Origin: Piscibacillus salipiscarius JCM 13188
GTDB taxonomy: Bacteria; Bacillota; Bacilli; Bacillales; Alkalibacillaceae
Reading direction: 5' to 3'
Assembly: GCF_001311865.1 (NCBI RefSeq)
Contig: NZ_BBCD01000002.1
Span: forward strand, 1-64,000
Length of the DNA: 64,000 nt
The notes beneath the pieces are model-generated. The model had not been told where the DNA came from. It ran no database searches and saw only the letters and a list, made by a program, of their open reading frames with translations. Made by a program: the position numbers and the translations under genes. Of the stretch, positions 1-8,529 are shown piece by piece. Each line of letters opens with the position of its first letter. The stretch's first letter is position 1.

Positions 1-48
1 TTTTTCGCTACTTTGTCAGTTTTATTCTCTAGTTTGATCGTTTATTCC

Positions 49-603
49 CTACTCATGTTCTGGTAGCTCCCCAGTAAACTCTGAAATATCACAATGTGTT
101 AAACGATGAATAATGTGTAAGGCAGCATCGTTATAAAATGTGTCTTCAGATGCCATACAGTTTTGCGGTACCCACAAAGAACACCCTTCAAGATAAGCAT
201 CTTTTGCCGTAAATAACACGCACATATCACCGGCGATCCCCGTTAAAATAAGGTGATTCACATCTAAATCTTCTAACAATAATTTAAGCTGTGTACCGTA
301 GAAACCAGAATGTTTTGGTTTGAAAATAAAAAAGTCATCATCTTCAGGATGTAACTTCTTAATCCATTCTTGACCCATGCCTTCCAAACAATAATCAATC
401 AACTCGTCATGGTTTTCCTTCCACATTCCGAAATTATCATTAACATAAATCACGGGCAGATCATGTTGTTTAGCTAAATGCTTAAGTTCTAACATTGGAT
501 CAATAATGTCAATTGTATTGTTATAAAGATCCTCTGCCCCTTCAAAATCCATTCGATTAATCATATCTATAATTAGAAGAGCTGTTTTCTTATGGTTTCC
601 CAT
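49..603 (-). CDS. Isochorismatase-family cysteine hydrolase
   Basis: A 184-residue protein of the isochorismatase/nicotinamidase superfamily, cytoplasmic hydrolases that use an Asp-Lys-Cys triad. The Asp sits in LIIDMIN near residue 13, the Lys in FIFKPKHSGFYGT near residue 96, and the Cys in GIAGDMCVLFTA near residue 128. The D-x-H-x-x-H metal site of classical nicotinamidase PncA is not visible, so the substrate cannot be assigned. It lies 6 bases downstream of nadE on the same strand, so a role in NAD or nicotinamide turnover is an inference from context. Length is normal and the frame is intact. Confidence 0.8.
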   Translation of the reverse strand: MGNHKKTALLIIDMINRMDFEGAEDLYNNTIDIIDPMLELKHLAKQHDLPVIYVNDNFGMWKENHDELIDYCLEGMGQEWIKKLHPEDDDFFIFKPKHSGFYGTQLKLLLEDLDVNHLILTGIAGDMCVLFTAKDAYLEGCSLWVPQNCMASEDTFYNDAALHIIHRLTHCDISEFTGELPEHE

Positions 604-609
604 TGAACT

Positions 610-1349
610 TCACCCTTTATATGGTTTAGGACTTGGAGCAATATTCCGTTTATGCTCCGTTTGTTTGTGTAGCTGCTCAATCACATCCATTGAATCTTTA
701 GGGATTTCTTCACCTTTTAAATACGAGTCTATATGTGCATATGAGACACCCATTTCTTGCTCGTCCGTTTGTCCTTCCCAAAGCTCGGCGCTTGGCTTTT
801 TATTTAATATCGCATTAGGCACGCCAAGATATTCTGACATGTCAAAGACCTCACCTTTTGTTAAGTTCTTAAGAGGCTCTAAATCTGATGCGCCGTCTCC
901 GTATTTAGTAAAATATCCAGTATACGTTTCTGCTTTATTTCCAGTACCAATTACTAAATAACCAAATTTTGAGCTATTGCATACAGGGTGCTCATACGAA
1001 TTCTTGCTTTTAAGTTCGCACTCACCATTTGTTCTGTATCTTTACTCCACTGGTCAGCTAAAGCTTCCTTAATTAAAATTAGTTGTGCATCGTATGCTTT
1101 CGTTAACTCAATACCATAATAGGTAAGGTCTTTTTTCTTAACCAGCTCTAAAGCATCTGGCTGCTCGTCAACTGGTTTTCCAATCGGCATAATCACACCC
1201 AAAGAATTTTCAGGGAAACCTCGTTTTATGAGTGCTGCAGCTAAAGCAGAGTCAATCCCGCCACTTACACCAACGATGACTCCATTAGCTCCTGCTTTAT
1301 CCACGTAATCTTGCATCCAGTTCACAAGATAATTCACACGATCTTCCAC
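610..1349 (-). CDS. nadE: NAD+ synthase, ammonia-dependent (one frameshift)
   Basis: NAD synthetase turns nicotinic acid adenine dinucleotide plus ammonia and ATP into NAD+ in the cytoplasm. The N-terminal part carries the P-loop GVSGGIDSALA of the PP-loop ATP pyrophosphatase fold. The C-terminal part has GTGNKAE and KYGDGASDLEPL, typical of NadE. The two halves lie in different frames. One missing base near 965-970 (a short G run, restoring AQNLGYLVIGTGN) joins them into about 246 residues. The start is GTG at 1349 behind AAGGAGGGG. The protein is the short form, without the extra N-terminus of B. subtilis NadE. The break is probably a sequencing indel. Confidence 0.88.
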
Positions 1350-1733
1350 GAAAACCCCTCCTTTTTTGGTCTTTATAATTATTTACCTTATAGGAATATC
1401 TATAAACATTTTCTCCTTTCTAAATATAAAGTTGAAATTCACCTTGTTTGGTTACAAATATTGGAAATTATCCAACACCAGAGAAATGAATTGACAATGA
1501 ACGACTTGAATTAAAGGTAATTTAATACAAAATACATATGATACAATTAGGTGATCAAAGTTTACTGTATAAAAGTAATTTCATTATTCTAGTAATGGTG
1601 CCGTAATATTTAATATGCAACCTAACAAATGTAAGGTGGGAAATTTATGTATCGTATACAGTTTAAAATCGTATAATGTAAGGATATTTTTGGGTGTATG
1701 GACCAATACATTTTAACAAAAGGAGACATTATT
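1350..1733. other. Intergenic region between divergent nadE and a small membrane-protein gene
   Basis: This 384-base AT-rich stretch should hold the promoters of nadE (minus) and the small plus-strand gene. It contains -10-like sequences such as TATAAT at about 1674, but I could not pair one convincingly with a -35 box. Short open frames here have no ribosome binding site and resemble nothing I know. No repeat or RNA gene is visible. Confidence 0.5.
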
Positions 1734-1892
1734 ATGAGAAAATTATCGTACCGTGGATTAGGAATTGTTCTTGGTGTAGCGGTTGGCACAAGCGTAGGAG
1801 TAGCTATTAATCAAGTAGCGATTAGTATTCCTGTCGGTATCGTGTTGGGTTTAGTCTTCGGTTCCATTTTAGACAATCGGAGTAATAGGTAG
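1734..1892 (+). CDS. Small glycine-rich membrane protein
   Basis: A 52-residue protein starting at MRKLSYRGLG. I chose the ATG at 1734 over an upstream in-frame ATG at 1698 because AAAGGAGA sits 8 bases before it. The body is one or two hydrophobic segments with regularly spaced glycines (GIVLGVAVGTSVGVA and IPVGIVLGLVFG), a glycine-zipper pattern seen in small membrane proteins. A charged tail DNRSNR follows. I cannot assign a function. It precedes the bacilliredoxin gene by 35 bases and may be cotranscribed with it. Confidence 0.6.
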   Translation: MRKLSYRGLGIVLGVAVGTSVGVAINQVAISIPVGIVLGLVFGSILDNRSNR

Positions 1893-1927
1893 GAAATTGT
1901 CTTATTAGACTTAATGGGGGAATAAAA

Positions 1928-2266
1928 ATGGAGACTATTAATGAACTGACATCACTTGAAGATTGGCGAAATGCATGGAATTATTCGATGAATTCTCCAA
2001 TATTGGTCTATAAACATAGCACATCTTGTTTAATCAGTGCTAGAGCTTTTAAGCACCTAAAGTCTTTCCAAAGGGCAGAGGAAGATAAAATAGATTGCTA
2101 TATGGTGAAGATTATTGAAAACAGAAGAATATCCAATGAGATTGCAGATGACACAAACATTCCTCATAAATCCCCTCAAATCCTCCTCATTGATAAACAA
2201 CAAATTTTATGGAATACATCACATTGGAAGATAACAGAACATCATATACGGAAAGCAGTTGGTTAA
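1928..2266 (+). CDS. ytxJ: Bacilliredoxin-like protein, YtxJ/BrxC family
   Basis: A 112-residue thioredoxin-fold protein of the YtxJ (BrxC, DUF2847) family, monothiol bacilliredoxins linked to removal of bacillithiol from protein thiols. The diagnostic block KHSTSCLISARAF holds the single active-site Cys near residue 34; the family form is usually TCPIS, so the proline is replaced by Leu here. A cis-Pro region (KSPQILLIDKQ) and the final WxxT-HWKIT block fit the family. The start follows GGGGGAATAAAA. A terminator lies downstream. bshB2 and yojF elsewhere in the window agree with a bacillithiol-using organism. Confidence 0.85.
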   Translation: METINELTSLEDWRNAWNYSMNSPILVYKHSTSCLISARAFKHLKSFQRAEEDKIDCYMVKIIENRRISNEIADDTNIPHKSPQILLIDKQQILWNTSHWKITEHHIRKAVG

Positions 2267-2324
2267 TTATCGTAATAGGGTGTGCAGGTAGGTTGTTAGA
2301 AGATTAAAAAGACAATTTACGAAA

Positions 2325-2356
2325 AAGAACTCCCATACTTATGGAAGTTCTTTTTT
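2325..2356. terminator. Rho-independent terminator, probably bidirectional
   Basis: Hairpin with arms 2325-2336 (AAGAACTCCCAT) and 2341-2352, one mismatch and a 4-base loop, followed by a T run. An A run on the left gives a U tract on the minus strand too. It would end the ytxJ transcript and, from the other side, the VOC gene. Confidence 0.75.
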
Positions 2357-2409
2357 ACCTAATATCAACAATAAACATTAAGATGGAGGTTATTTGTTTA
2401 TTATTTATC

Positions 2410-2784
2410 TTATCCTGTACATATCATGATTATATTTTCATCTGGATCACTGACTGTAAAATATGAAAAATCTTGAAATCTTATGATGCTAGATAGATTT
2501 TTAAAACCCAGGCTATTCACGTATTCATATGATTCATCAATATTATCAGTATGGAAATTAAACAACGGATACGGTGAGGGCGCTACTGTTTTTATTTCTC
2601 CTGATGGTCCTGCATCTAATGTCAAACCTGTATAATCGTTAATTCGCACATTATACACCGGCTTCGAAACTGTAGAAAGGTTATAATCTTGGTTAAGTAA
2701 TTGGCAATACCATTTAACCGACCTTTCTAAATCACTTACATGGACAAAGATTGTGTTTATTTGGTTTTTAATTGGGCTAATCAT
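2410..2784 (-). CDS. VOC-superfamily (glyoxalase/bleomycin-resistance fold) protein
   Basis: A 124-residue single VOC module with the two paired beta-alpha-beta units: IFVHVSDLERSVKWYCQLL at the N-terminus and FNFHTDNIDESYEYVNSLGF in the middle, ending in FTVSDPDENIIMI. Possible metal ligands are His near residues 15 and 78. The usual final Glu (DPDGNxxEl) is Met here, so metal catalysis is uncertain. VOC proteins include dioxygenases, isomerases and drug-binding proteins, and the substrate cannot be told from sequence. The gene is monocistronic between two terminator-bounded units. Confidence 0.75.
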   Translation of the reverse strand: MISPIKNQINTIFVHVSDLERSVKWYCQLLNQDYNLSTVSKPVYNVRINDYTGLTLDAGPSGEIKTVAPSPYPLFNFHTDNIDESYEYVNSLGFKNLSSIIRFQDFSYFTVSDPDENIIMICTG

Positions 2785-2869
2785 TATTTTCCCACTCTCC
2801 TTTTATATGCTCCCTTTCAAAGGGTTCACTATATAAAACGAGATTGGGTTTGAAAACCTTACATGTATT

Positions 2870-3832
2870 TTAAAAAATATTGTAGAAATATTTTGCATTT
2901 AATTTAACTTCTAATTCATTAGCGGCCAATTTCATCAAGTCCCAAGCGAAACAATAAAACTTCCAATAAGTTACTTTCCCCTCACTGAATTCAACGTAAT
3001 GAACATTGTTTAAATATAGTTGATTATCTAACTTCCTTTCTAACTCAACAATAACTGGACGACCCCATAGCATTTTATACTCGGCCACGATTGTCTCTTG
3101 GTTGTGAACAATTTCCTTCCAATCGCTTAAAGAATTTTTCTTAGTTTCTTCAATTCCAAATTCTATTCCAGAATGTGTTATATCTGTAACTATATTTTCA
3201 TCTAATATTGAGGATATTAAAGTGGTATCCTTATTTCTGAAACCTTCGAGCATTATATTTATAGTGTGGTCAGGTTTAACTTTCTCAACGTGAGATCTTT
3301 GAGTAGTTATATCTGTAATTTTGGCATTATACTTTTCTAGCTTACTTCTGGTTCTACTTAAATTAGTATGTATAGCACCTTCTGTAGTACCTATAATTTC
3401 TGCCACTTCTTTCCCCTTATAACCAAACGCTTCAGTAAGAATTAGGCTGACATATTGAGTAGGAGATAAAATATTCATCAAAACTTCTAAGTTTTCAATT
3501 AAATGAAGATCATTTTCGGATGACTCATCAATTACATTCTGTTCATCTAAAGGGTTATAAGTCAGCTTATTCTTTCTTATTTGGTCAATCCATAAGTTGG
3601 TGGCGATTCTAAATAAATAAGATTTCGACTTAACAGGTTGATAAAGTTTAGCAAGTACAGAGAGGGATTTTAGTAGAGTATCTTGTACTAAGTCCTCCGC
3701 ATCCCAGGGAGATTTGGTAAGGTTATAACAATATCCCCATAAATCTGAACGATGAGGTTCAATTTTCGCTTTAAACTCTCTCTCGATTTCCCTTAAATCC
3801 CGACTCAGACTACTAAGATTATCTATTGGCAT
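2870..3832 (-). CDS. ECF-type RNA polymerase sigma factor with C-terminal SnoaL-like extension
   Basis: A 320-residue protein. Residues about 25-95 form sigma region 2 (WDAEDLVQDTLLKSL, SYLFRIATNLWIDQIRK). Residues about 115-170 form region 4 (LSPTQYVSLILTEAFGYKGKEVAEIIGTTEGAIHTNLSRTR in pieces), with the helix-turn-helix in KEVAEIIGTTEGAIH. About 130 extra residues follow and look like the SnoaL/NTF2-like fold (ML EGFRNKDTTLISSIL, then HYVEFSEGKVTYWKFY). ECF groups with such a fused tail (ECF41-like) lack a conventional anti-sigma factor and are controlled by the tail. No anti-sigma gene lies next to it, which fits. The tail assignment is weaker than the sigma assignment. Frame intact. Confidence 0.82.
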   Translation of the reverse strand: MPIDNLSSLSRDLREIEREFKAKIEPHRSDLWGYCYNLTKSPWDAEDLVQDTLLKSLSVLAKLYQPVKSKSYLFRIATNLWIDQIRKNKLTYNPLDEQNVIDESSENDLHLIENLEVLMNILSPTQYVSLILTEAFGYKGKEVAEIIGTTEGAIHTNLSRTRSKLEKYNAKITDITTQRSHVEKVKPDHTINIMLEGFRNKDTTLISSILDENIVTDITHSGIEFGIEETKKNSLSDWKEIVHNQETIVAEYKMLWGRPVIVELERKLDNQLYLNNVHYVEFSEGKVTYWKFYCFAWDLMKLAANELEVKLNAKYFYNIF

Positions 3833-3919
3833 TAATCCATAACCCCTTCTATTAAAGCGATAGTATTTATATTAAATATTAACATAACACCTAATCTTTT
3901 TTTATTGGCTCTATATAAA

Positions 3920-3955
3920 AGACATTAAAACACCAGCCAACAAAGTTGACTGGTG
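3920..3955 (-). terminator. Intrinsic terminator after the ArsR-SRPBCC-VOC operon
   Basis: Arms 3931-3941 (CACCAGCCAAC) and 3945-3955 (GTTGACTGGTG) with a 3-base loop, followed on the minus strand by TTTTAATG. It lies a few bases past the corrected stop codon of the double-VOC gene. Confidence 0.75.
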
Positions 3956-3961
3956 CCTGTT

Positions 3962-4877
3962 TTAAATATTTCCCTGATAAGCTTCTTCTAATTTTTCAAT
4001 ATCAAATTTCTTCATCTGAAGAAACGTTTTGGTTAATCGTTCTTTTTGTTCACCTTCTGCCTTAGACAACATTTCACCCATCACTTCGGGCCATATTTGC
4101 CAAGAGACCCCGTAAGAATCCTTTAACCAACCGCATTGTTCTGCTGAAGGGTCCGTAGAAAGCTTCCCCCCAATAGTAATCTATTTCTTCCTGTTGCTCA
4201 CATTTAACTAAAAGTGAAATAGCTTCATTAAATTTAAAGTCATGTTCTTGTACGCTGTCCATAGCTGCAAACCATTGATTTTCAAGCATAAAATCAGTAA
4301 ACATCACTGTTCCCTCTTGATCTGGTTCCATACCTTTTGGATAACGAGCGATTAATCCTCTCTTTGTATCGTTAAATACTGAAAGATAAAAGTCGCTCGC
4401 TTCTTCTGCTCTGCCAGCCATATCTTGAACAAACATCATTGATGGAATGATAAATGGACGTTCTTCACCTTCTGGATTAGTTAAAATAAATTGCCATGAC
4501 AGACCATATTTATCCTGAATCCAACCATAAAGCTTACTAAATGGATATTCTTGCAATTCCATAAGTGGAGTTCCGCCTTCTGCAAGCTGATCCCATAGCC
4601 ACTTTAAATTTTTTTCAGCATTAGCATCTTTAGAAGGATCAAAATTAACCATAAACGAAATGGAGGGGTTAAATTTAAAATGCGGCCCACCATTTATAGC
4701 CATAAACGAAAAACCCGCTAAATCAAAGGAAACTATACTGCTATCTCCAGATGGCGTATCGTTAACGGTAGATAAACTAGTAATTTCTGAATCCGGAAAG
4801 ATATTCGTATAGAACTCTGCCGCATCGATTGCTTGGTCATCAAACCATAAGTGCGGTACAATCTTTTGATTCATCAT
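3962..4877 (-). CDS. Double-VOC (PhnB-like) protein (one frameshift)
   Basis: About 304 residues with two PhnB-type VOC domains in tandem. The first starts KIVPHLWFDDQAIDAAEFYTN and ends YGLSWQFI; the second starts PSMMFVQDMAGRAEEASDFY and ends YGVSWQIWP. The paired domain pattern is typical of bacterial PhnB/3-demethylubiquinone-methyltransferase-like VOC proteins of unknown substrate. The frame breaks near 4171: six G residues stand where five restore TDPSAEQCGWLKDSYGVSW and a stop at 3962. Without that correction the protein ends at 4074 with a nonsense tail. It is the last gene of an operon with an SRPBCC protein and an ArsR regulator. Confidence 0.8.
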
Positions 4878-4890
4878 AAATTAATGCCTC

Positions 4891-5412
4891 CTAAGATTTT
4901 ACTTTCGCTAGGCGTTCTTCGAGACGATCCCAAGTTTGCGCGATACCTTCAAGCATACCCATATCCATGACCGTATTGAGTCCTTCTGCAGACGCATATT
5001 CTACGCGGTTAACCAGTTTCGTTTCATCCCCTAAGTCAATAAATTCCACTACGACCTCAGAAGCCGGTAATTCCTCATCGATATTCCCATCAACGTCTGA
5101 AAAATAATCTGTATATGCAATCATTTCTGGCTCTATGATGTCTTTGTAAATGGCTTTGCCGCAAGATTCCATGCCGTAATAGTCTCCTTGATTTCGATCA
5201 ACACACTTCATACAATAATGCCAGGTCCCACCTGGTCGAAAATCAATCTCACAATAAGGTAACTCCCAGCCAACAGGGCCCCACCAATGCTTAAGGTGTT
5301 CAGGTTCTTTAAACATTTTAAATACAAGATCACGCGGTGCCCCAAATGTACGCTCGAGTATTAAGACTCGATCTCCTTCTACTCTTGAACTAACATCTTG
5401 AATTGACATCAT
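4891..5412 (-). CDS. SRPBCC-domain (AHSA1-like) protein
   Basis: A 173-residue START-like fold protein of the AHSA1/CalC group. Family marks are the opening LERTFGAPRDLVFKMFKEPEHLKHWWGPVGW (in pieces), FRPGGTWHYCM and the final amphipathic helix GIAQTWDRLEERLAKV. Members bind hydrophobic ligands; the name Hsp90 activator comes from eukaryotic Aha1 and does not imply that role. It stands 18 bases downstream of an ArsR repressor and 13 upstream of a VOC gene, the usual three-gene arrangement. A second member lies at 7820-8315. Confidence 0.85.
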   Translation of the reverse strand: MMSIQDVSSRVEGDRVLILERTFGAPRDLVFKMFKEPEHLKHWWGPVGWELPYCEIDFRPGGTWHYCMKCVDRNQGDYYGMESCGKAIYKDIIEPEMIAYTDYFSDVDGNIDEELPASEVVVEFIDLGDETKLVNRVEYASAEGLNTVMDMGMLEGIAQTWDRLEERLAKVKS

Positions 5413-5430
5413 AACGCCTCCATTAATAAA

Positions 5431-5757
5431 TTAATTCAAAGGTTTTTTCCCTTGTAATACATCTAGATAATCATCCAACCGATCCATACGTGCTTCCCAC
5501 ATCTTACGGTAAGAGTCGAGCCATCGATCTATTTCCTGAAACGATTCTGCTTTTAATTTATAAATTCGACGATTGGCCTCAGGTTGAACTTCAACAAGCC
5601 CCGCTTCATTTAATACTTTAAGGTGCTTTGATGTCTGAGGTTGGTTGAGTTCAAGTTTCTCTGCGATTTCTCCGACTGATTGTGGCTCTTTTAGTAATAA
5701 ATCAATAATATCCAATCGATTAGAATCTGCTAGTGCACTAAATGTTTGTTCGTTCAT
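5431..5757 (-). CDS. ArsR-family transcriptional regulator
   Basis: A 108-residue winged-helix regulator. The HTH covers about residues 25-65 (SVGEIAEKLELNQPQTSKHLKVL), followed by the wing NEAGLVEVQPEANRRIYKL and a C-terminal helix WLDSYRKMWEARMDRL. No metal-binding Cys cluster (CxC) is present, so this is not a metal sensor of the ArsR/SmtB type; it resembles the SdpR-like subgroup next to SRPBCC genes. It heads the operon. Two 18-bp inverted repeats upstream (5875-5908) are likely its own operators, and a matching site precedes the SRPBCC gene ending at 8315. Confidence 0.88.
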   Translation of the reverse strand: MNEQTFSALADSNRLDIIDLLLKEPQSVGEIAEKLELNQPQTSKHLKVLNEAGLVEVQPEANRRIYKLKAESFQEIDRWLDSYRKMWEARMDRLDDYLDVLQGKKPLN

Positions 5758-5874
5758 GTTGATCAGCTCCTACTCAAAGTTTTTTACATCCAAATATTCA
5801 ACAATCACTCAGCACTTTATTGGCCACCTCCAAATCAAAGGATGATTAAAGTGTATTCTAGTAGTTAATTATAT

Positions 5875-5908
5875 TATTCCTTATAAGGAATATTCTTGTC
5901 AAGGAATA
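5875..5908 (-). promoter_or_regulatory. Promoter with two adjacent inverted-repeat operators upstream of arsR
   Basis: Two 18-bp palindromes, TATTCCTTATAAGGAATA (5875-5892, perfect) and TATTCTTGTCAAGGAATA (5891-5908), overlap by two bases. Read on the minus strand the second contains TTGACA, a perfect -35 box. An AATAAT -10 candidate stands 18 bases further on, inside the first palindrome. A repressor bound here would block RNA polymerase. The same palindrome type recurs at 8433-8450. Confidence 0.65.
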
Positions 5909-5909
5909 T

Positions 5910-7395
5910 TTAATAATTATATTTAAATGCCATTTTCGATACAATATTAACTAGTTCAGTTTTATTCGATAAAAAAATTCTTAAAACCGTTAGAATCAAT
6001 CCAAATATAAAACCTACTACCAGTAGAATCATAGCTGCTGGGAATAGTCCAAATGCATCCAGTGTAGTTGAGCTGTTGTTCTGAAGTGTCGGAACTATAA
6101 AAAGTAACCAACCTATTAACACTACTGGTAAAGCTTGAGGTATTAAGCGAAAACCATATCTCCAAATAGGGTGCTTTAACCGTTTAACAGTCCACTTTTT
6201 ACTTCGAAAGATGCCTCTAATACCTAATACCAAATAAAGTATTGTTAAAAAACCGAGTGAAAAATCAGCGACCTTAGGTAAAGACGTCCCTACTTCTGGT
6301 TGGTTTCCTTCAGTTATATTAATAATGCCAGAGCTAATCTCATAAGCATGCTCGAACGTTGGAGTGAAGCTATTAAGTAAGACGGCGACAGCATAGCCAC
6401 TACTTGGAACGATATCTTGTTGTGATTGAAATGTAGAGATAGAACCACTATGAGAAATTCGTGGTGGTTTTGTACCTGACGTACTTAGTGACCAACCTAA
6501 TCCATAGCGATTATTTTGTTTGTGATGCATATGATTCTTCGAGTAAACTTTGTGATAATAATGGGTCCCCACCAGCCGCTTTGCCACTATTCGTGTGCAT
6601 GGCTAACCATTTGCCCATATCATGAGCGGTTGTAAAAATACTTCCCGAACCACTAAACATTTTCTCAAGCTCTGTCCATGGCATCGCCGTACCATATAGC
6701 GTGACATAACCTTGAGGAATACTAGTTTCATGATAAATATCACCTGAGTTTACTAACGATATGGAGTCTCTCATCTCAAGTGGTGAGAAAATATTTTCAG
6801 TTAAATAATCATTAAATGACACTCCGCTAACTTGCTCGACCAAATAAGCTAAAACCCAGTAATTTGCATTACTATAAAAATAATTTTCACCAGGATCCGT
6901 TTTTAATTCCCAGTTTTGCAAACGTTCAACGCCCTCTTTAAGTGTAAAAGCCGGCCCAACAATGGTGGGATTAGGCAAACCAGATGTATGACTTAAAAGG
7001 TGCCTTACTGTCACCTGGTCCCACCGATTATCTGAAATGGTTAGATTTGATAGATAACTGGTTATAGGTTCATCTAATTCAACCTTACCTTCATCGACTA
7101 GTTGTAATACCGCGAATGCAGTAAACGGTTTCGTTCCTGAAGCCAAACCAATTTTAGTATTAGCGGTCAGTTGGTTACCTTCAGAATCATGACCATAACC
7201 TTTTTCATAAATTAACTCACCGTCTTTGACAATGACAACGGCAGCGCCAGGTAACCCATTTTGATCCAGATATTGTTTAACGTATTCGTCAACATCAGTT
7301 GTAGTAATTGAATCTGCTGCGTGAGCTAATGGTGCAGACCATAGATTGACTAATAATAAGGTGAATAAAAACCAAACACTTATTTTTTTAAACAT
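5910..7395 (-). CDS. Secreted/membrane-anchored beta-lactamase-fold serine hydrolase (one frameshift)
   Basis: About 495 residues of the class C beta-lactamase/PBP-like family. A signal peptide (MFKKISVWFLFTLLLVNLWS, cleavage near AHA-AD) precedes the catalytic domain. SxxK is SGTK near residue 92, the YxN motif is YSN near residue 178, and HSG after ISHSGS stands where KTG lies in true beta-lactamases. After about residue 370 come three or four hydrophobic segments (FSLGFLTILYLVLGI, ALPVVLIGWLLFIV, AAMILLVVGFIFGLILTVL), so the protein ends in the membrane. Such proteins are often peptidases or esterases of unknown target; drug resistance should not be assumed. The frame breaks between about 6511 and 6545. 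Confidence 0.8.
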
Positions 7396-7525
7396 GATTA
7401 TTCCCCAAATTCTTTTGTTTAGTTTATAGACGATTATTAGACATAAATGTTACATGTTATTTTCGGCCACTGTTATAACCTTCTTCTTATATCAATTAGT
7501 TATTTAGAATGGAGGTTCAGTCTTA

Positions 7526-7804
7526 TTAATGTGATGCTTCGACATTTCCATTTCTAAGATTGGGGCGATCTGTTTCGGGGGGATTTGCTACTTTACGAAA
7601 TGCTTGTAGTGCTTCTTCTGATGCCCATGATTCAAAATTGTTGATTCGTGCAGGGTCAACCAGGTCAGCAGTTATAGCTAGATCAAGACATCCAGGAGTT
7701 TGCCTTGCACGGTTCATTAAATCTTCATGCGCCTTAACAACTTCGTCACGTTTACTCGGTTCGACTGTATACCATCCAGCTATAATAATTTTTGGTGTAC
7801 TCAA
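7526..7804 (-). CDS. Antibiotic-biosynthesis-monooxygenase (ABM) domain protein
   Basis: A 92-residue ferredoxin-like dimeric alpha-beta barrel protein. Family features are IIIAGWYTVEPSKRDEVVKAH, then ARQTPGCLDLAITADLVDPARINNFESWASEEALQAF (in pieces). ABM proteins include quinol monooxygenases and heme oxygenases, but no heme ligand is obvious. The start is TTG, supported by AAGGAGG seven bases upstream. It begins about 15 bases after the corrected end of the SRPBCC gene and is probably cotranscribed with it. Confidence 0.78.
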   Translation of the reverse strand: MSTPKIIIAGWYTVEPSKRDEVVKAHEDLMNRARQTPGCLDLAITADLVDPARINNFESWASEEALQAFRKVANPPETDRPNLRNGNVEASH

Positions 7805-7819
7805 ATAAAGACCTCCTTA

Positions 7820-8315
7820 TTATATTGACTTTGTTGACATATAATTTTCTAACTGGGTAAAGGTTCCTGAAAACCCCTCTTTAAACATTTTTTTGTGATA
7901 GTTTGAAGGTTTTAATCTCTTCTTCAGTTGCAGAAACTGGAGTTCCTGTCATCATAAGGATCGTTTTTCCATCAAGCTCCTGGAACGTATAGGTATTCTT
8001 AATTTTAAGTGGCCAGTTTTCATTAAAAGGTGCCCGAACAACATTACCTTCTTCATCAGAAAAATAACTCGTATAAATGAGTTTTTCTGGTACAATCATT
8101 TCATTGTATTCAAATTTCACCCACATTACATCACCGTCAACAGGTTTCTGACTGTAATGAAAGACACCGCCTGGACGGAAATCCGCTTTAGCAACTTGAA
8201 ACACCCATCCCTCTGGTCCCCACCAATTTTGTAGATGTTCTGATTCGGTGAATGCCTTAAACACCAGTTCACGTGGAGCATTGAAAGTATGAGTTAATTC
8301 AACCTGAGTTCCCAT
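7820..8315 (-). CDS. SRPBCC-domain (AHSA1-like) protein, second copy (one frameshift)
   Basis: About 164 residues with the same family marks as the protein at 4891-5412: VELTHTFNAPRELVFKAF, HLQNWWGPEGWVF, FRPGGVFHYSQKP and the final helix. The visible frame ends at 7881 in a seven-A run; shifting one base there gives MFKEGFSGTFTQLENYM and a stop at 7820, the expected C-terminal helix. Upstream at 8433-8450 is an inverted repeat nearly identical to the arsR operator, so the ArsR protein at 5431-5757 may regulate this gene in trans. Confidence 0.8.
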
Positions 8316-8400
8316 TTTAATTCCTCCTAGATTTTTATTGAGAATCCTTAAGATAATCTTGTAGATACCACAAAAATTTCACCTACTACGTTAAGATTAA

Positions 8401-8450
8401 TATTTCACAAAAGGAATATACGATTATAGCAATATTCCTGCCAAGGAATA
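8401..8450 (-). promoter_or_regulatory. Probable ArsR operator and promoter of the second SRPBCC gene
   Basis: The 18-bp inverted repeat TATTCCTGCCAAGGAATA at 8433-8450 matches the arsR operators. On the minus strand it contains TTGGCA (-35), with TATATT (-10) 18 bases downstream. A weaker related site, TATTTCACAAAAGGAATA, lies at 8401-8418, 32 bases away, about three helical turns. Confidence 0.55.
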
Positions 8451-8529
8451 CTTTATTAATATTAGGATTCTTATAAACTATAAAATAATAGTTTGAAGTT
8501 TTTAGACCTAGATTTTTTGAGGTTCTAAT

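Noticed and set aside
665..961. 98-codon plus-strand open frame
   Set aside because: It is antisense to nadE, has no ribosome binding site, and nadE explains the sequence.
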